A stretch of DNA of 42,003 bases, from NCBI GenBank assembly GCA_946803715.1, contig CAMPET010000241.1:1-42003 (forward strand), written 5' to 3'. The notes under the pieces were generated by a model. The model searched no databases and was not told where the DNA came from. It was given only the letters and a program-made list of their open reading frames with translations. Of this stretch, positions 1-13,300 are shown piece after piece. Made by a program: the position numbers and the translations under genes. The stretch's first letter is position 1. Each line of letters begins with the position of its first letter. This DNA comes from Beroe ovata. Its lineage: Eukaryota; Ctenophora; Nuda; Beroida; Beroidae.

Positions 1-1364
1 TGACGCATCCCCTGACGGGGCTAGAGCTGGGGAGCTGGTTGCTAAGCAACACGAAAAGGTTGCTAGGGATGTTGCTGAGGTGGAGGGTTCTGCTGTTGCT
101 AAGAGTGTTGTTGCTAAGAAGGGAGAGGTTTCGGGAGGGGTTAGGTGGGATGTGCTACAGTATCTCGCTGTCCAGGTTTTCATACCTCACATCATGATGT
201 TTCACTTCTTATACTCGAACCAAACGTTACTAATCAGCATCCTTTTCATGCTATGATACAATCAGATCTAGGTATTTAATGGTCAACCTGTCATCTGTCC
301 CATTTCATCACCATTTTCCGTTCTCCTTCACAGGTCCACATATCCCCAATTGTGCTTCTCTCTACGACCCTGGGGTACGGATCCCCTCAGGGGGATATCA
401 TTGAGTACACTCAAAGCACACCCGGGCTGCGGGCTGCGCTGGTGTGCCTGCCCGCTGTGAGTGTGGTTAATGAGAGCACGACGTGTGGTGTGATAAACCC
501 GCAGGTTAGACAGAGAGAGAACTCTCTTTCTTTCTTTCTCTCCTGAAATTTCGCCACCGGGATCGATAAATTGCCTCTACCATTCCGATTTCGGCACGTC
601 ATGGCCGCAAGGCGGTCCCATTTCCGCACTACGGACCATCCCCCCTATTCTTCCAATCCCTTTCATCTTCTAATCCCTATGTCGCCCCATGATAAAACCC
701 GTTATAACCAAATCGAAGTTATCCCAGGAGTTACCCCTGTCGATCACGACGACCTGTGGTCTGGTAGGGACTCCTCATCACTACTCCTCTCTACCCTGGA
801 AGATAGGGCTTACCAACATGGCCATGTCAACACTCAATGAGGGAGGGGTGGAACCCCTGCTCCACCCTCTTACACTAGAGGTAGGGCGTAGAGAGGGGTT
901 TGTATGGGTGTAATCGCTGAGGATTGGGTATTCTTGATATATTTTGATAAATCTTCGAGGAAATTCTCCTAAAAATAGGCTCTTGTCGAATCTGAGAAAG
1001 TTGTAACTCTGTTAGATGAAACTGAAGCAAACTCGGGTGACATCTATGACTTGTAAATAATGCGATCCCTTGTCTCAGGTGACACTTTGTCTGGGAAGTC
1101 GGGGTGGCAATGACATCTGTCTTCACGCTGACACCCAACCCATTAGCGTCTCTCTCCAGACCTCACAGGTCGGTTACTCCAACCCACAGTTACTGATAGC
1201 ATGAGAAATTATTTTCTACCAGTAATAAGTCTGTATGTGTGTGTCAATGAGTAAGCGAAAGAAACTTAATGGTCATAGAAGATAAATTTTCGGGATTCAG
1301 CCCTCAAATTTATTCAAATTCTTGACGTTCCGTCACAGCCAATTACCAAAAGTTAGATCCCATT
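1..1364 (+). other. VPS13B: Diverged second copy of VPS13B exons 1-3 (probable alternative haplotype contig)
   Basis: This segment ends at the N at 1365 and matches 1366-2720 from end to end, with scattered substitutions and small indels. It holds the same three exons: 1-175 (partial), 334-504 and 728-880, with the same splice borders and the same lengths (171 and 153 nt) for the two complete ones. Exon 1 differs in protein: this copy reads AKKGEVSGGVRW where the other reads AKEGEVSERLLW. Copies ending at an N with allele-like divergence point to unmerged haplotypes. A true tandem duplication is the alternative. Confidence 0.8.
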
Positions 1365-4300
1365 NTGACGCATCCCCTGACGGGGCTAGAGCTGGGGAAC
1401 TGGTTGCTAAGCAACACGAAGAGGTTGCTAGGGATGTTGCTGAGGTGGAGGGTTCTGCTGTTGCTAAGAGTGTTGTTGCTAAGGAGGGAGAGGTTTCGGA
1501 AAGGTTGTTGTGGGATGTGCTACAGTATCTTGCTGTCCAGGTTTTCATACCTCACATCATGATGTTTCACTTCGTATACTCGAACCAATCGTTACTAATC
1601 AGCATCCCTTTCATGCTATGATACAATCAGATCTATATGGTCAACCTGTCATCTGTCCAATTTCATCACCATTCTCTGTTCTCCTTCACAGGTCCACATA
1701 TCCCCAATCGTGCTTCTCTCTACGACCCTGGGGTACGGATCCCCTCAGGGGGATATCATTGAGTACACTCAAAGTACACCCGGGCTGCGGGCTGCGCTGT
1801 TGTGCCTGCCCGCTGTGAGTGTGGTTAATGAGAGCACGACGTGTGGTGTGATAAACCCGCAGGTATTACAGAGCGAGAGAACTCTCTTTCTTTCTTTCTC
1901 TCCTGAAATTTCGCCACCGGGATCGTGAAATTGCCGCTACCATTCCGATTTCGGCACGTCATGGCCGCGAGGCGGTCCCATTTCCGCACTTCGGACCATC
2001 CCCCCTATTCTTCCTATCATCTTCTAATCCCTATATCGCCCCATGATGAACCCCATGATGAAACCCGTTATAACCAAATCCAAGTTATCCCAGGAGTTAC
2101 CCCTGTCGATCACGACGACCTGTGGTCTGGTAGGGACTCCCCATCACTACTCCTCTCTACCCTGGAAGATAGGACTTACCAACATGGCCATGTCAACACT
2201 CAATGAGGGAGGGGTGGAACCCCTGCTCCACCCTCTTACACTAGAGGTAGGGGGTAGAGGGGGGTTTGTATGGGTGTTATCGCTGAGGATCGGGTATTCT
2301 TGATATATTTTGATAAATCTTCGAGGAAAAATAGGCTCTTGTCGAATCTGAGAAAGTTGTAACTCTGTTAGATGAAATTGGGAAGCAAACTCGGGTGACA
2401 TCTATGACTTGTAAAGAATGCTATCTATTGTCTCAGGTGACACTTTGTCTGGGAAGTCGGGGTGGCAATGACATCTGTCTTCACGCTGACACCCAACCCA
2501 TTAGCGTCTCTCTCCAGACATCACAGGTCGGTTACTCCAACCCACAGTTACTGATAGCATGAGAAATTATTTTCTACCAGTAATAAGTCTGTATGTGTGT
2601 GTCAATAAGTAAGCGAAAGAAGCTAAATGGTCATAGAAGATAAATCTTCGGGATTCAGCCTCAAATTTATTCAATTTTTCGACGTTTCATCACAACCAAT
2701 TACCAAAAGTTAGATCCCATTTCACCTCAACAAGCTTTTCATTTATTTACTCTTCAGATCACTCTGATGCTAGATGTCCTGAACTGTTTCTACGTTGAGC
2801 CTAGTCCTTCCTCCAGCAGCGATCCAGCAATGAAATCCTCGAGCTCTCTTATTTCAGCCGCAGGTAAATAATTAGTTATCTCAATTTTTTCTCAATTAAC
2901 TGATTAATATTTGCGTAGTTGGACTTTATTTCTGATAGAAATATAGAAATTTCGATTGAACTATGTATAAACCATCTGTTGTTGTGTAGAAAGTGCACCT
3001 AAGTGCAGTCTCATTCTGTACAGTATTTCATGAGGCGATGTCACACAGCTATACAATGTATAATGTATACAGTGTATATTATGCTATGCAATGTATAATG
3101 TATAGGTACATTGTGCCACAGTAATTGTACTTTGCGCCATGATATTTCAGTTCATTGTTTCGAAATGAGTGTCAAAATATTTGTATGGTATGATCAACAA
3201 CACGAGAATATTGTGACTACACACAAGATTGTGACTACACACAAGATTGTAACTACAACATTGTGACTACATCTTGTAATCCAACATCACATTCCTACCA
3301 GCATGACGCATGACCCTTTAGAAATTACTTATGAATGTGCACACGTTATTTATTCCTTCAAAGTTGTGAGGATTGAAGTCGCATGATAGATAGCTCATCA
3401 GGGAAGCGAGATGGAGTTAAAATTTGATCGGGAATCGATTCAGCGTCCAAAAATACGTAGGAATCGATGTTTTTTGCATTAAAATTGGGTAAAAAAATTT
3501 TCTGATTTTGTGCGTCCCATTGATTTTCGTGTTTTGCACTGTTTGCTTCCCACATGTTTGAAATCGTGTTTTGGGCGTGGTTTCACTGCAAGTATGAACT
3601 TCCAATGATGACAATGAGCGCTGATACTTGTAGTGTGAGAGTAGGATAGATGATTTGCTGAAAAAGTTGCGAAATAAGTGCCAGTTTAGTCCACCTAACA
3701 GACCTTTAAAATAGAAGTATAAAACTGTGAGATCATCGACATTTACTGATACTCAGGAATCCGAAAAAATGTCCCATTTTCATACAAATATTACGCATTC
3801 CCATGCACTTTTGGACGCTGAATCGATTCCTGGTCGAATTTTGGCCCTACCTCGCTCCCCTGAGAAGCTGTTCGCCAGGTCACTTCTTACCTAACATCTG
3901 AGAAGGAATTAGAATTTTACTCGATTTCCCGATGAGCTAGCTCAAAAATTCCTTCGATTTGAATTCTACGTCAAAAAATAGGCCAGGAACTCTTATTTCT
4001 AGTATGTCTCCTATGAAATTATTTTTTGGGGTCTGTGCGTCCCATTGATTTTCGTGTTTTTGTTGTGTTTGCTTCCCAGGGGTTTGAAATCGTCATTTGG
4101 GCGTGGTTTCACGGCAATTATAAACATCAAATGACCGCAAAGAGGGTTGATAGTTGTAGTCCGAGAGTAGGAGAGTTGATTTAGTGGAAAAATTGTGTCG
4201 TCAGTGCCTGTAAAGTCTTCATTTGAGACCCTCGAAATCGAAGCATAAAAGTGTGGAGTCATTCACTTCACTTTTACCGATACTTGGCTCAGAAACTCGA

Positions 4301-7300
4301 AGAAAAATTTTTGTCCCATTTTCACGCAAATATTACGCATTCTTATGTATTTTTGGACGCTGAATCGATTCCTGGTCGAATTTTGGCCCTACCTCGCTCC
4401 CCTGAGGAGCTGTTCGCCAGGTCACTTCTTGCCTAACCTCTGAGAAGGAATTAGAATTTTACTCGATTTCCCGATCAGCTAGCTCAAAAATTCCTTCAGA
4501 TTTGAATTCTACGTCAAAAAATAGGCCAGGAACACTTATTTTTAGTATGTCTCCTATGAAATTATTTTTTGGGGTCTGTGCGTCCCATTGATTTTCGTGT
4601 TTTTGTTGTGTTTGCTTCCCAGGGGTTTGAAATCGTCATTTGGGCGTGGTTTCACGGCAAGTATAAACATCAAATGACCGCAAAGAGGGTTGATAGTTGT
4701 AGTGTGAGAGTAGGAGAGTTGATTTAGTGGAAAAATTGTGTCGTCAGTGCCTGTAAAGTCTTCATTTGAGACCCTCGAAATCGAAGCATAAAAGTGTGGA
4801 GTCATTCACATCACTTTTACCGATACTTGGCTCAGAAACTCGAAGATAAATTTTTGTCCCATTTTCATGCAAATATTACGCATTCCTATGTATTTTTGAA
4901 CGCTGAATCGATTCCCGGTCGAATTTTGGCTCTATCTCGCTTCCCTGAGGAGCTGTTCGTCTGGTGACTTTCGACATGACATCTGTGATGAAACTAGAAT
5001 TCGGAAGATATTAGAACCCTCACACCTCAGGTTCAGAAGTATCCTCCTCCGTACACACATACCTACCTGACACATGTCTGGATCAGGTGTCAGGTCACGT
5101 GTCAGACCACGTGACGAATACTGATCACGTGACCTCACCACAACCAGTAGTGGTGTACGTGTGGTTACAGTACGCTGTTCCCAAGGTAACGGTTACTCTG
5201 AATAGCGTGGTTCAGATGCATGCGGAGGACATAACGGCTAGCGTGGATTTGGAGGGACTGCACCTCACCAAGAAGCTGAAGATTGGAAATCTTGCTGTTG
5301 CGATTATAGACGGGTGTGTATAACGATTAAACTTGAATTCCGTGTTTAGATATGGATCTTTAACTTCATCATTTTCTGGAGCTAAAAAATGGAATTGAAA
5401 TTTAATCTCTAGCTTCCTCATACCGACTCTTGCAGTGACACTCCCGTTTGTATGGTTACAACACTGTCACACGATGCTGTTCTCAGTGTTGTCCATTGTA
5501 ACAACTATCAACGAGCAATGCAACCATCGTACTTTGTCAAGATTAAACCAATCCAAGTTAGTTACGCGTTAGAGCCGCGTGAGATGTCACTCAATGATAT
5601 TTGTTAATTAAAAATGATGTTTATTAATTGAAAATGATATTTATTAATTGAAAATCTAAAACTTTATTCCTTACTTATTTTCATCTCTTGCAAGGTATTG
5701 GTGGATCATGAAGCAATTGTCAGACTATCACAAACGTTTGATATGAATATCAATTCCCAAGGTAATTCTCCTTAAATCTTCCCACTGACGTTTCTCAGTA
5801 AGTTAGCATGTTGAATGTTGCTAAAAATAGCAACATTTATAACAACAAACTTACAGCATTTAAAGCTATGAGAAGCGACATGATTCATTGAGATTTTTTG
5901 TCTACTAAGTACGAGCACAAGTGTGTCTAAGCCACTGCCTCAGGCACACAATTAGTTGACGATACGGTTTCAATACCACCGAACTCCGATATCAACACAC
6001 TGTCATATCCTAGTGTCAGAGTGGAGATAACTGATATAGAGATTGTGTGCCCTGTAAAACATTGCAAGGTTAGTTGGTGGCGGAATTTCCAAATGAGACA
6101 TCGAATAAGACAGGAACTTTCCCATTTACTTCGTTTTTCTGTGTAGTGAACACCCATCATTCCTTTTTTGACCCAATGAAATTTATCGTTCTGATGGTTT
6201 TATCCCAGGAGTTGCCAGATAACGAATTGGTCTGTCACGTGACCCTTATCACTCTCCACTCCTCTCCTGATAACCTGCTATCACGCGTTATTGTGGATAG
6301 GTCATACCACAACCACATCAAATCCACCCAAAACAGGTTTGGTTTCGGGAGAATTACATGTCATTTGAGTGGCAAATTCCTGAGAAAAAGTTGCATATGC
6401 GTACGGCGCGCGGCAAATCACTCAGGGAGTTGTCATTGCAATTGTTTGCATTGCGCGCCGCAAACGCGCGTGTTTTCAATAAATTGGTCATCAATTTCCA
6501 GCCACGTGGCTGAGGAAGAAAATGTTCCCGCGCGGTACGTCACAACAACCATTGACGGCAAAATGGTTATCCTCAAAGTTGTGTCAGGATAAATTGGTGT
6601 GGAAGTAGTTCAAGAGAGCTAAAATGGTGTCTGAGCTTGACAAAAGTATTTCATGGAAGTGGTGTCAAAAACAAGTGGTGTCAAAGTCAAAGTGGTGTCA
6701 GGACTTCGTTGGAAGTGGTGTCAGCAGTCATGTCGGAGCGTTTTGTGGCGTCTAATTCAAAGTGGTGCCAGCATGAAGTGGTGTCCGCCTCATCTAATGC
6801 TGTGATGTCGGACTGGTGTCATATTGCCAGTAGCTCAATAGAGGGCTGGTCAATCGCATCCCAATCAATGTCTTTCCGACGTCTGTGATATCGGAATGTA
6901 GACAATTCACACTCTCTCACACTGCCTGAACACACCCCAAATTCCATCTGTCTCCCTCTCCCCTGTCTGTGAATCCATCCACTTAACATTGCGCGGTATT
7001 CTGGGACAAGTTTGGTCGTTTACTGGTTCAACCTCAACCACATGATTCAAACTCAACTACATGACTTGAAATCTGGAGGTAAGTCACTGATATCTGCTAA
7101 CACGCCCTACAATTTTCAGGTGTAATTATCAGGTGCAACTCGAAGTATCAGGTCTGGAGGTGTGCACAGAGCGGAGGAAACAAGATCCATGTCTTGACAC
7201 GATAACAAACGCTGCTGAAGCTTGGAGTCAGAGGTAGGTGATGGCCGATAGACCTTCACTGATGGCATTCCCGATTACTGATACCATGACTGCCAACTGA

Positions 7301-10300
7301 AACCTCTGATGCCTATAATCCAAGTCAATACATCCCCAGGAAGTTGTCCGCAGAGGACGACGATACAGCTAATATAATCCAGGGTATGGAGCTCAGAGCT
7401 ACATTCGCACCACCAGTTTCACTGACCAGAGACGGAGAAATGGTGAGCAAGGGGGGTCTAAAATACGTTTTTGATCATCGCCGGGCATTCCATCTTATAA
7501 GCAGCTATTAAGAACCAATGGTGATGATTTCATATTACCCTACAGGTCTTCATATACGGCTCATCTCTTGAACTCCAACTGGACCCGGTTCAGATCTTGC
7601 TATCTCTCGACCAGATTGAACTCCTCACCACTCTCGCGATGCGCCTCACGCGTGACCCGCCACGCGACACCACCCCTCCGCAGAAAATCTCANCAGTGCC
7701 TGTAAAGTCTTCATTTGAGACCCTCGAAATCGAAGCATAAAAGTGTGGAGTCATTCACATCACTTTTACCGATACTTGGCTCAGAAACTCGAAGATAAAT
7801 TTTTGTCCCATTTTCATGCAAATATTACGCATTCCTATGTATTTTTGAACGCTGAATCGATTCCCGGTCGAATTTTGGCTCTATCTCGCTTCCCTGAGGA
7901 GCTGTTCGTCTGGTGACTTTCGACATGACATCTGTGATGAAACTAGAATTCGGAAGATATTAGAACCCTCACACCTCAGGTTCAGAAGTATCCTCCTCCG
8001 TACACACATACCTACCTGACACATGTCTGGATCAGGTGTCAGGTCACGTGTCAGACCACGTGACGAATACTGATCACGTGACCTCACCACAACCAGTAGT
8101 GGTGTACGTGTGGTTACAGTACGCTGTTCCCAAGGTAACGGTTACTCTGAATAGCGTGGTTCAGATGCATGCGGAGGACATAACGGCTAGCGTGGATTTG
8201 GAGGGACTGCACCTCACCAAGAAGCTGAAGATTGGAAATCTTGCTGTTGCGATTATAGACGGGTGTGTATAACGATTAAACTTGAATTCCGTGTTTAGAT
8301 ATGGATCTTTAACTTCATCATTTTCTGGAGCTAAAAAATGGAATTGAAATTTAATCTCTAGCTTCCTCATACCGACTCTTGCAGTGACACTCCCGTTTGT
8401 ATGGTTACAACACTGTCACACGATGCTGTTCTCAGTGTTGTCCATTGTAACAACTATCAACGAGCAATGCAACCATCGTACTTTGTCAAGATTAAACCAA
8501 TCCAAGTTAGTTACGCGTTAGAGCCGCGTGAGATGTCACTCAATGATATTTGTTAATTAAAAATGATGTTTATTAATTGAAAATGATATTTATTAATTGA
8601 AAATCTAAAACTTTATTCCTTACTTATTTTCATCTCTTGCAAGGTATTGGTGGATCATGAAGCAATTGTCAGACTATCACAAACGTTTGATATGAATATC
8701 AATTCCCAAGGTAATTCTCCTTAAATCTTCCCACTGACGTTTCTCAGTAAGTTAGCATGTTGAATGTTGCTAAAAATAGCAACATTTATAACAACAAACT
8801 TACAGCATTTAAAGCTATGAGAAGCGACATGATTCATTGAGATTTTTTGTCTACTAAGTACGAGCACAAGTGTGTCTAAGCCACTGCCTCAGGCACACAA
8901 TTAGTTGACGATACGGTTTCAATACCACCGAACTCCGATATCAACACACTGTCATATCCTAGTGTCAGAGTGGAGATAACTGATATAGAGATTGTGTGCC
9001 CTGTAAAACATTGCAAGGTTAGTTGGTGGCGGAATTTCCAAATGAGACATCGAATAAGACAGGAACTTTCCCATTTACTTCGTTTTTCTGTGTAGTGAAC
9101 ACCCATCATTCCTTTTTTGACCCAATGAAATTTATCGTTCTGATGGTTTTATCCCAGGAGTTGCCAGATAACGAATTGGTCTGTCACGTGACCCTTATCA
9201 CTCTCCACTCCTCTCCTGATAACCTGCTATCACGCGTTATTGTGGATAGGTCATACCACAACCACATCAAATCCACCCAAAACAGGTTTGGTTTCGGGAG
9301 AATTACATGTCATTTGAGTGGCAAATTCCTGAGAAAAAGTTGCATATGCGTACGGCGCGCGGCAAATCACTCAGGGAGTTGTCATTGCAATTGTTTGCAT
9401 TGCGCGCCGCAAACGCGCGTGTTTTCAATAAATTGGTCATCAATTTCCAGCCACGTGGCTGAGGAAGAAAATGTTCCCGCGCGGTACGTCACAACAACCA
9501 TTGACGGCAAAATGGTTATCCTCAAAGTTGTGTCAGGATAAATTGGTGTGGAAGTAGTTCAAGAGAGCTAAAATGGTGTCTGAGCTTGACAAAAGTATTT
9601 CATGGAAGTGGTGTCAAAAACAAGTGGTGTCAAAGTCAAAGTGGTGTCAGGACTTCGTTGGAAGTGGTGTCAGCAGTCATGTCGGAGCGTTTTGTGGCGT
9701 CTAATTCAAAGTGGTGCCAGCATGAAGTGGTGTCCGCCTCATCTAATGCTGTGATGTCGGACTGGTGTCATATTGCCAGTAGCTCAATAGAGGGCTGGTC
9801 AATCGCATCCCAATCAATGTCTTTCCGACGTCTGTGATATCGGAATGTAGACAATTCACACTCTCTCACACTGCCTGAACACACCCCAAATTCCATCTGT
9901 CTCCCTCTCCCCTGTCTGTGAATCCATCCACTTAACATTGCGCGGTATTCTGGGACAAGTTTGGTCGTTTACTGGTTCAACCTCAACCACATGATTCAAA
10001 CTCAACTACATGACTTGAAATCTGGAGGTAAGTCACTGATATCTGCTAACACGCCCTACAATTTTCAGGTGTAATTATCAGGTGCAACTCGAAGTATCAG
10101 GTCTGGAGGTGTGCACAGAGCGGAGGAAACAAGATCCATGTCTTGACACGATAACAAACGCTGCTGAAGCTTGGAGTCAGAGGTAGGTGATGGCCGATAG
10201 ACCTTCACTGATGGCATTCCCGATTACTGATACCATGACTGCCAACTGAAACCTCTGATGCCTATAATCCAAGTCAATACATCCCCAGGAAGTTGTCCGC

Positions 10301-13300
10301 AGAGGACGACGATACAGCTAATATAATCCAGGGTATGGAGCTCAGAGCTACATTCGCACCACCAGTTTCACTGACCAGAGACGGAGAAATGGTGAGCAAG
10401 GGGGGTNTCTCTTGAACTCCAACTGGACCCAGCGCAGATCTTGCTATCTCTCGACCAGATCGAACTCCTCACCACTCTCGCGTTGCGCCTCACGCGTGAT
10501 CCGCCACGCGACACCACCCCTCCGCAGAAAATCTCATCACATGATACTACTCCGAAAGATCTTGCTTCAGTGCCGAGCAATTCAGCGGCTTACGAGAGTA
10601 TGGCGGCGGTAAACCGACTCACGCTGCTTGTGTATCGGCGATCTTTCCCTCTTGGAGGGAACGTGTCCCCGCAGATGTTTGGTGAGTGTCATGACAGGGA
10701 TAACCTTTCAGATGTTTCCCGGCATGCTCCCCGAAGACCATTTATGTCGCGAAATTCGAATATTCCAACACGATTCTTGAGTACACCAATGGTACTGGTT
10801 CTTGCTAGTTAAATCTCGATCACGGGGCACCCCATTAGCCGGGAGCAAACCACCAAACCCGGGTATTGGTGAACCATTGACTCATGCGCCTAATACGATA
10901 ATTGTCTGTAACTGTTCATTTGACGTCCCATTACCGACCTAAAACTCCAAAATCATAGAACTACGGACAATCACGTCACCCGTTTATTCATCCCCGATTC
11001 TCCACCGAGAAATGCAAAGTTGTTGCTATCCGGCTCATAATGTCGCTGTAAGGCAACCAAAGATGTTGCTAAACACCAAAAGCTGAAAAGGATTTCAAGA
11101 TACTTATCCTTGCCGCACTGCCGCAGGTATACTGGAGTGTACTGTAGAGCAAGGAGTGGTGTCAGCGTGTGCAGTGTTTGATCGAACTGAGATGAGAGCT
11201 TCTGTTTTCACCGCAAGTTTGTCCCTCTCTAACGACAAGAAAGGTATGGTGATGCTATACTGATAGATGCCGACATTGAAAAGAGAAACAATTTTTCTAT
11301 AAAATCATAGGTTTTGTACGATCAAATCATTTCAAATTCCCAAAATTTCAGGGGTAACTTATGATGGAGATCTGAACTGCCCGATCCAAGTTTTGAAAAC
11401 ACTCCCTCCCAACAGTCACACACCATTCATAACTTTCTACAGAGAAATGGCACAAAATAAAGGTATGCAGTTTCAGAGAAAACGTATTTCAATTAAAATA
11501 AGATTCACACAGAAAGTTTGACATAAGCTTTACCATATGTATAGCAGGGAAAAGTCGAATAAGTTTAAGATGATCCTCGAATGACACATCAGTTTCTTGA
11601 ATTGTTTAACATCCTCCAAAATGTAAGCCTACCCACAGTTCTTTTTCTGTTACCATCGTTCAGACACGCAACCATATGTTCGTTGTGTTCTCCAATGGAT
11701 CAATACTGCCAATCTCAGAAACCCAATCCAGAACTAATTCTCTTTCACAGTCATTGAGCTTAAGGATCTCATCGTCTCTTTTCCCCCTCATTTCCAACAC
11801 CCGTCTCTTACCGTACCGATGGTTTTGAACAACACTGCAACTCAACGCAACACACCTCGAAACACATCCTATCAATCGCTCTCCTCAACAACACTCGAGT
11901 TATCAGCAACACAAGGGGATCCATCCACACGGTACTGTAGAGAAGCAGTGTGACGATATTATCCACCCCGTAGGGTACCAAGACAACGCTGCAGATAGCA
12001 AATGGGAGGTATGTCATGGCGTACACCGCGAAAAGAGCAAGAACCCCGTTGTACTCCTTGCTCATCTTGCTCTTGCCGGTATGTAGATCGTAGTCGACGA
12101 GGTCTTTATCCCGGACGGATTTCTTGGCCGAGACAAGCTCGCGTTTGAGTGGAGACTTCACCACGAGACCCATGGAATCGGACGGTGAGATCGTCTCGAA
12201 TTTACCCCTCTCGTAATCGATGATCACCTTGCCCTGGGCAGTCGTGACTTGTTTCCTCCCTAGCCCCACTGTTTTCACTGACGTGGTGTACTCGGGCGTG
12301 GCCGGGAGCGGGAGAGGGTCGGAATCTGGAGGAGCTTCCTTCTTCTTCGCCATCAACATGATCATCCCAACCCCGAATAGAAGGAAAACGATGTAGAACA
12401 CAACTGCTGCCCACACGTTGAGGGGCGGGAAACAGGTTCCCTTGCCGGGCGAGATATCCGAGTAGAAGCCCAGTGCGGGCGGAATTAGCCCGCACAGCAG
12501 GGCGAGAAACCAAGCGGAGAGGATTAGGGCGGCGAATATCCACTTATCCATGAGCCGCTTGTAATATGGCTCAAGAAGGATAGCCACACTCCGCTCCCAT
12601 AGCATGAGGATGATAGTGAAGAGTTTGCCTAGTGGGATGAACGCGTTGCCGAATCCGACAATCCCACACACTGGGTCCTGGAGCGAGATCATTCGTTAAA
12701 ATTGCAGATTTGGTGAAATACAGGCACAGACTGGGTGAAATATGTTTGATAACGATGTCAATGAATAAGCGGCGCCGATGGTTAATAGTAACCATTGACG
12801 CATAGCTAGAATAGGAAGGCTAAATTTTTTTGATCGAGTTATCACGGACCAACCTGGAATATCCAGAGACCCTGACTGGCGGAGTTATCTCCTGGGACTT
12901 TCACCAGAGCAGCTGCTAGTGAGAAGGGGAAGATACCAATGGTCCAGAGGAGATTTGCTACTACTAGAGTTATAACCAACACACCCTGCGGTTGTGTTAT
13001 TGTGTGAGGGGAGCAGATAAAGACTTCGTTTTTGACATGATTTGTCATTGAGAAAGTTCAATTAGGGTCCTTGACTTGGAAATTGAACAAAATTAGTTCA
13101 TATTACTCAGAATGGTGGACCATTTCTTACCTGATGGGTGATAATATGATCATTCCTGTAGTACACATTGGATAACAGGATGTTTAGGAGCAGTGCTAAT
13201 AGAATGAATATTGCTAGGAGAATATCGAATATCACGTGCGTTTCTATGGGGATGTCATTCATGTCATTCGACGTCTGGAGAATATTCTCCGTTTCCACCA

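Noticed and set aside
4011-4805. Two near-identical 83-codon minus-strand open frames
   Set aside because: They lie in the two 542-bp direct repeat copies. The sequence is low-information with no domain, so they are treated as repeat, not gene.
6074-6592. 172-codon plus-strand open frame
   Set aside because: Only 6209-6336 is supported, as VPS13B exon 9 with matching phases. The flanks run through intron and minisatellite.
6975-7078. Possible extra VPS13B exon before the good donor GTAAGT at 7079
   Set aside because: Exon 9 joins exon 10 directly in phase (ag|g giving Arg). The candidate's open frame has no acceptor without an in-frame stop.
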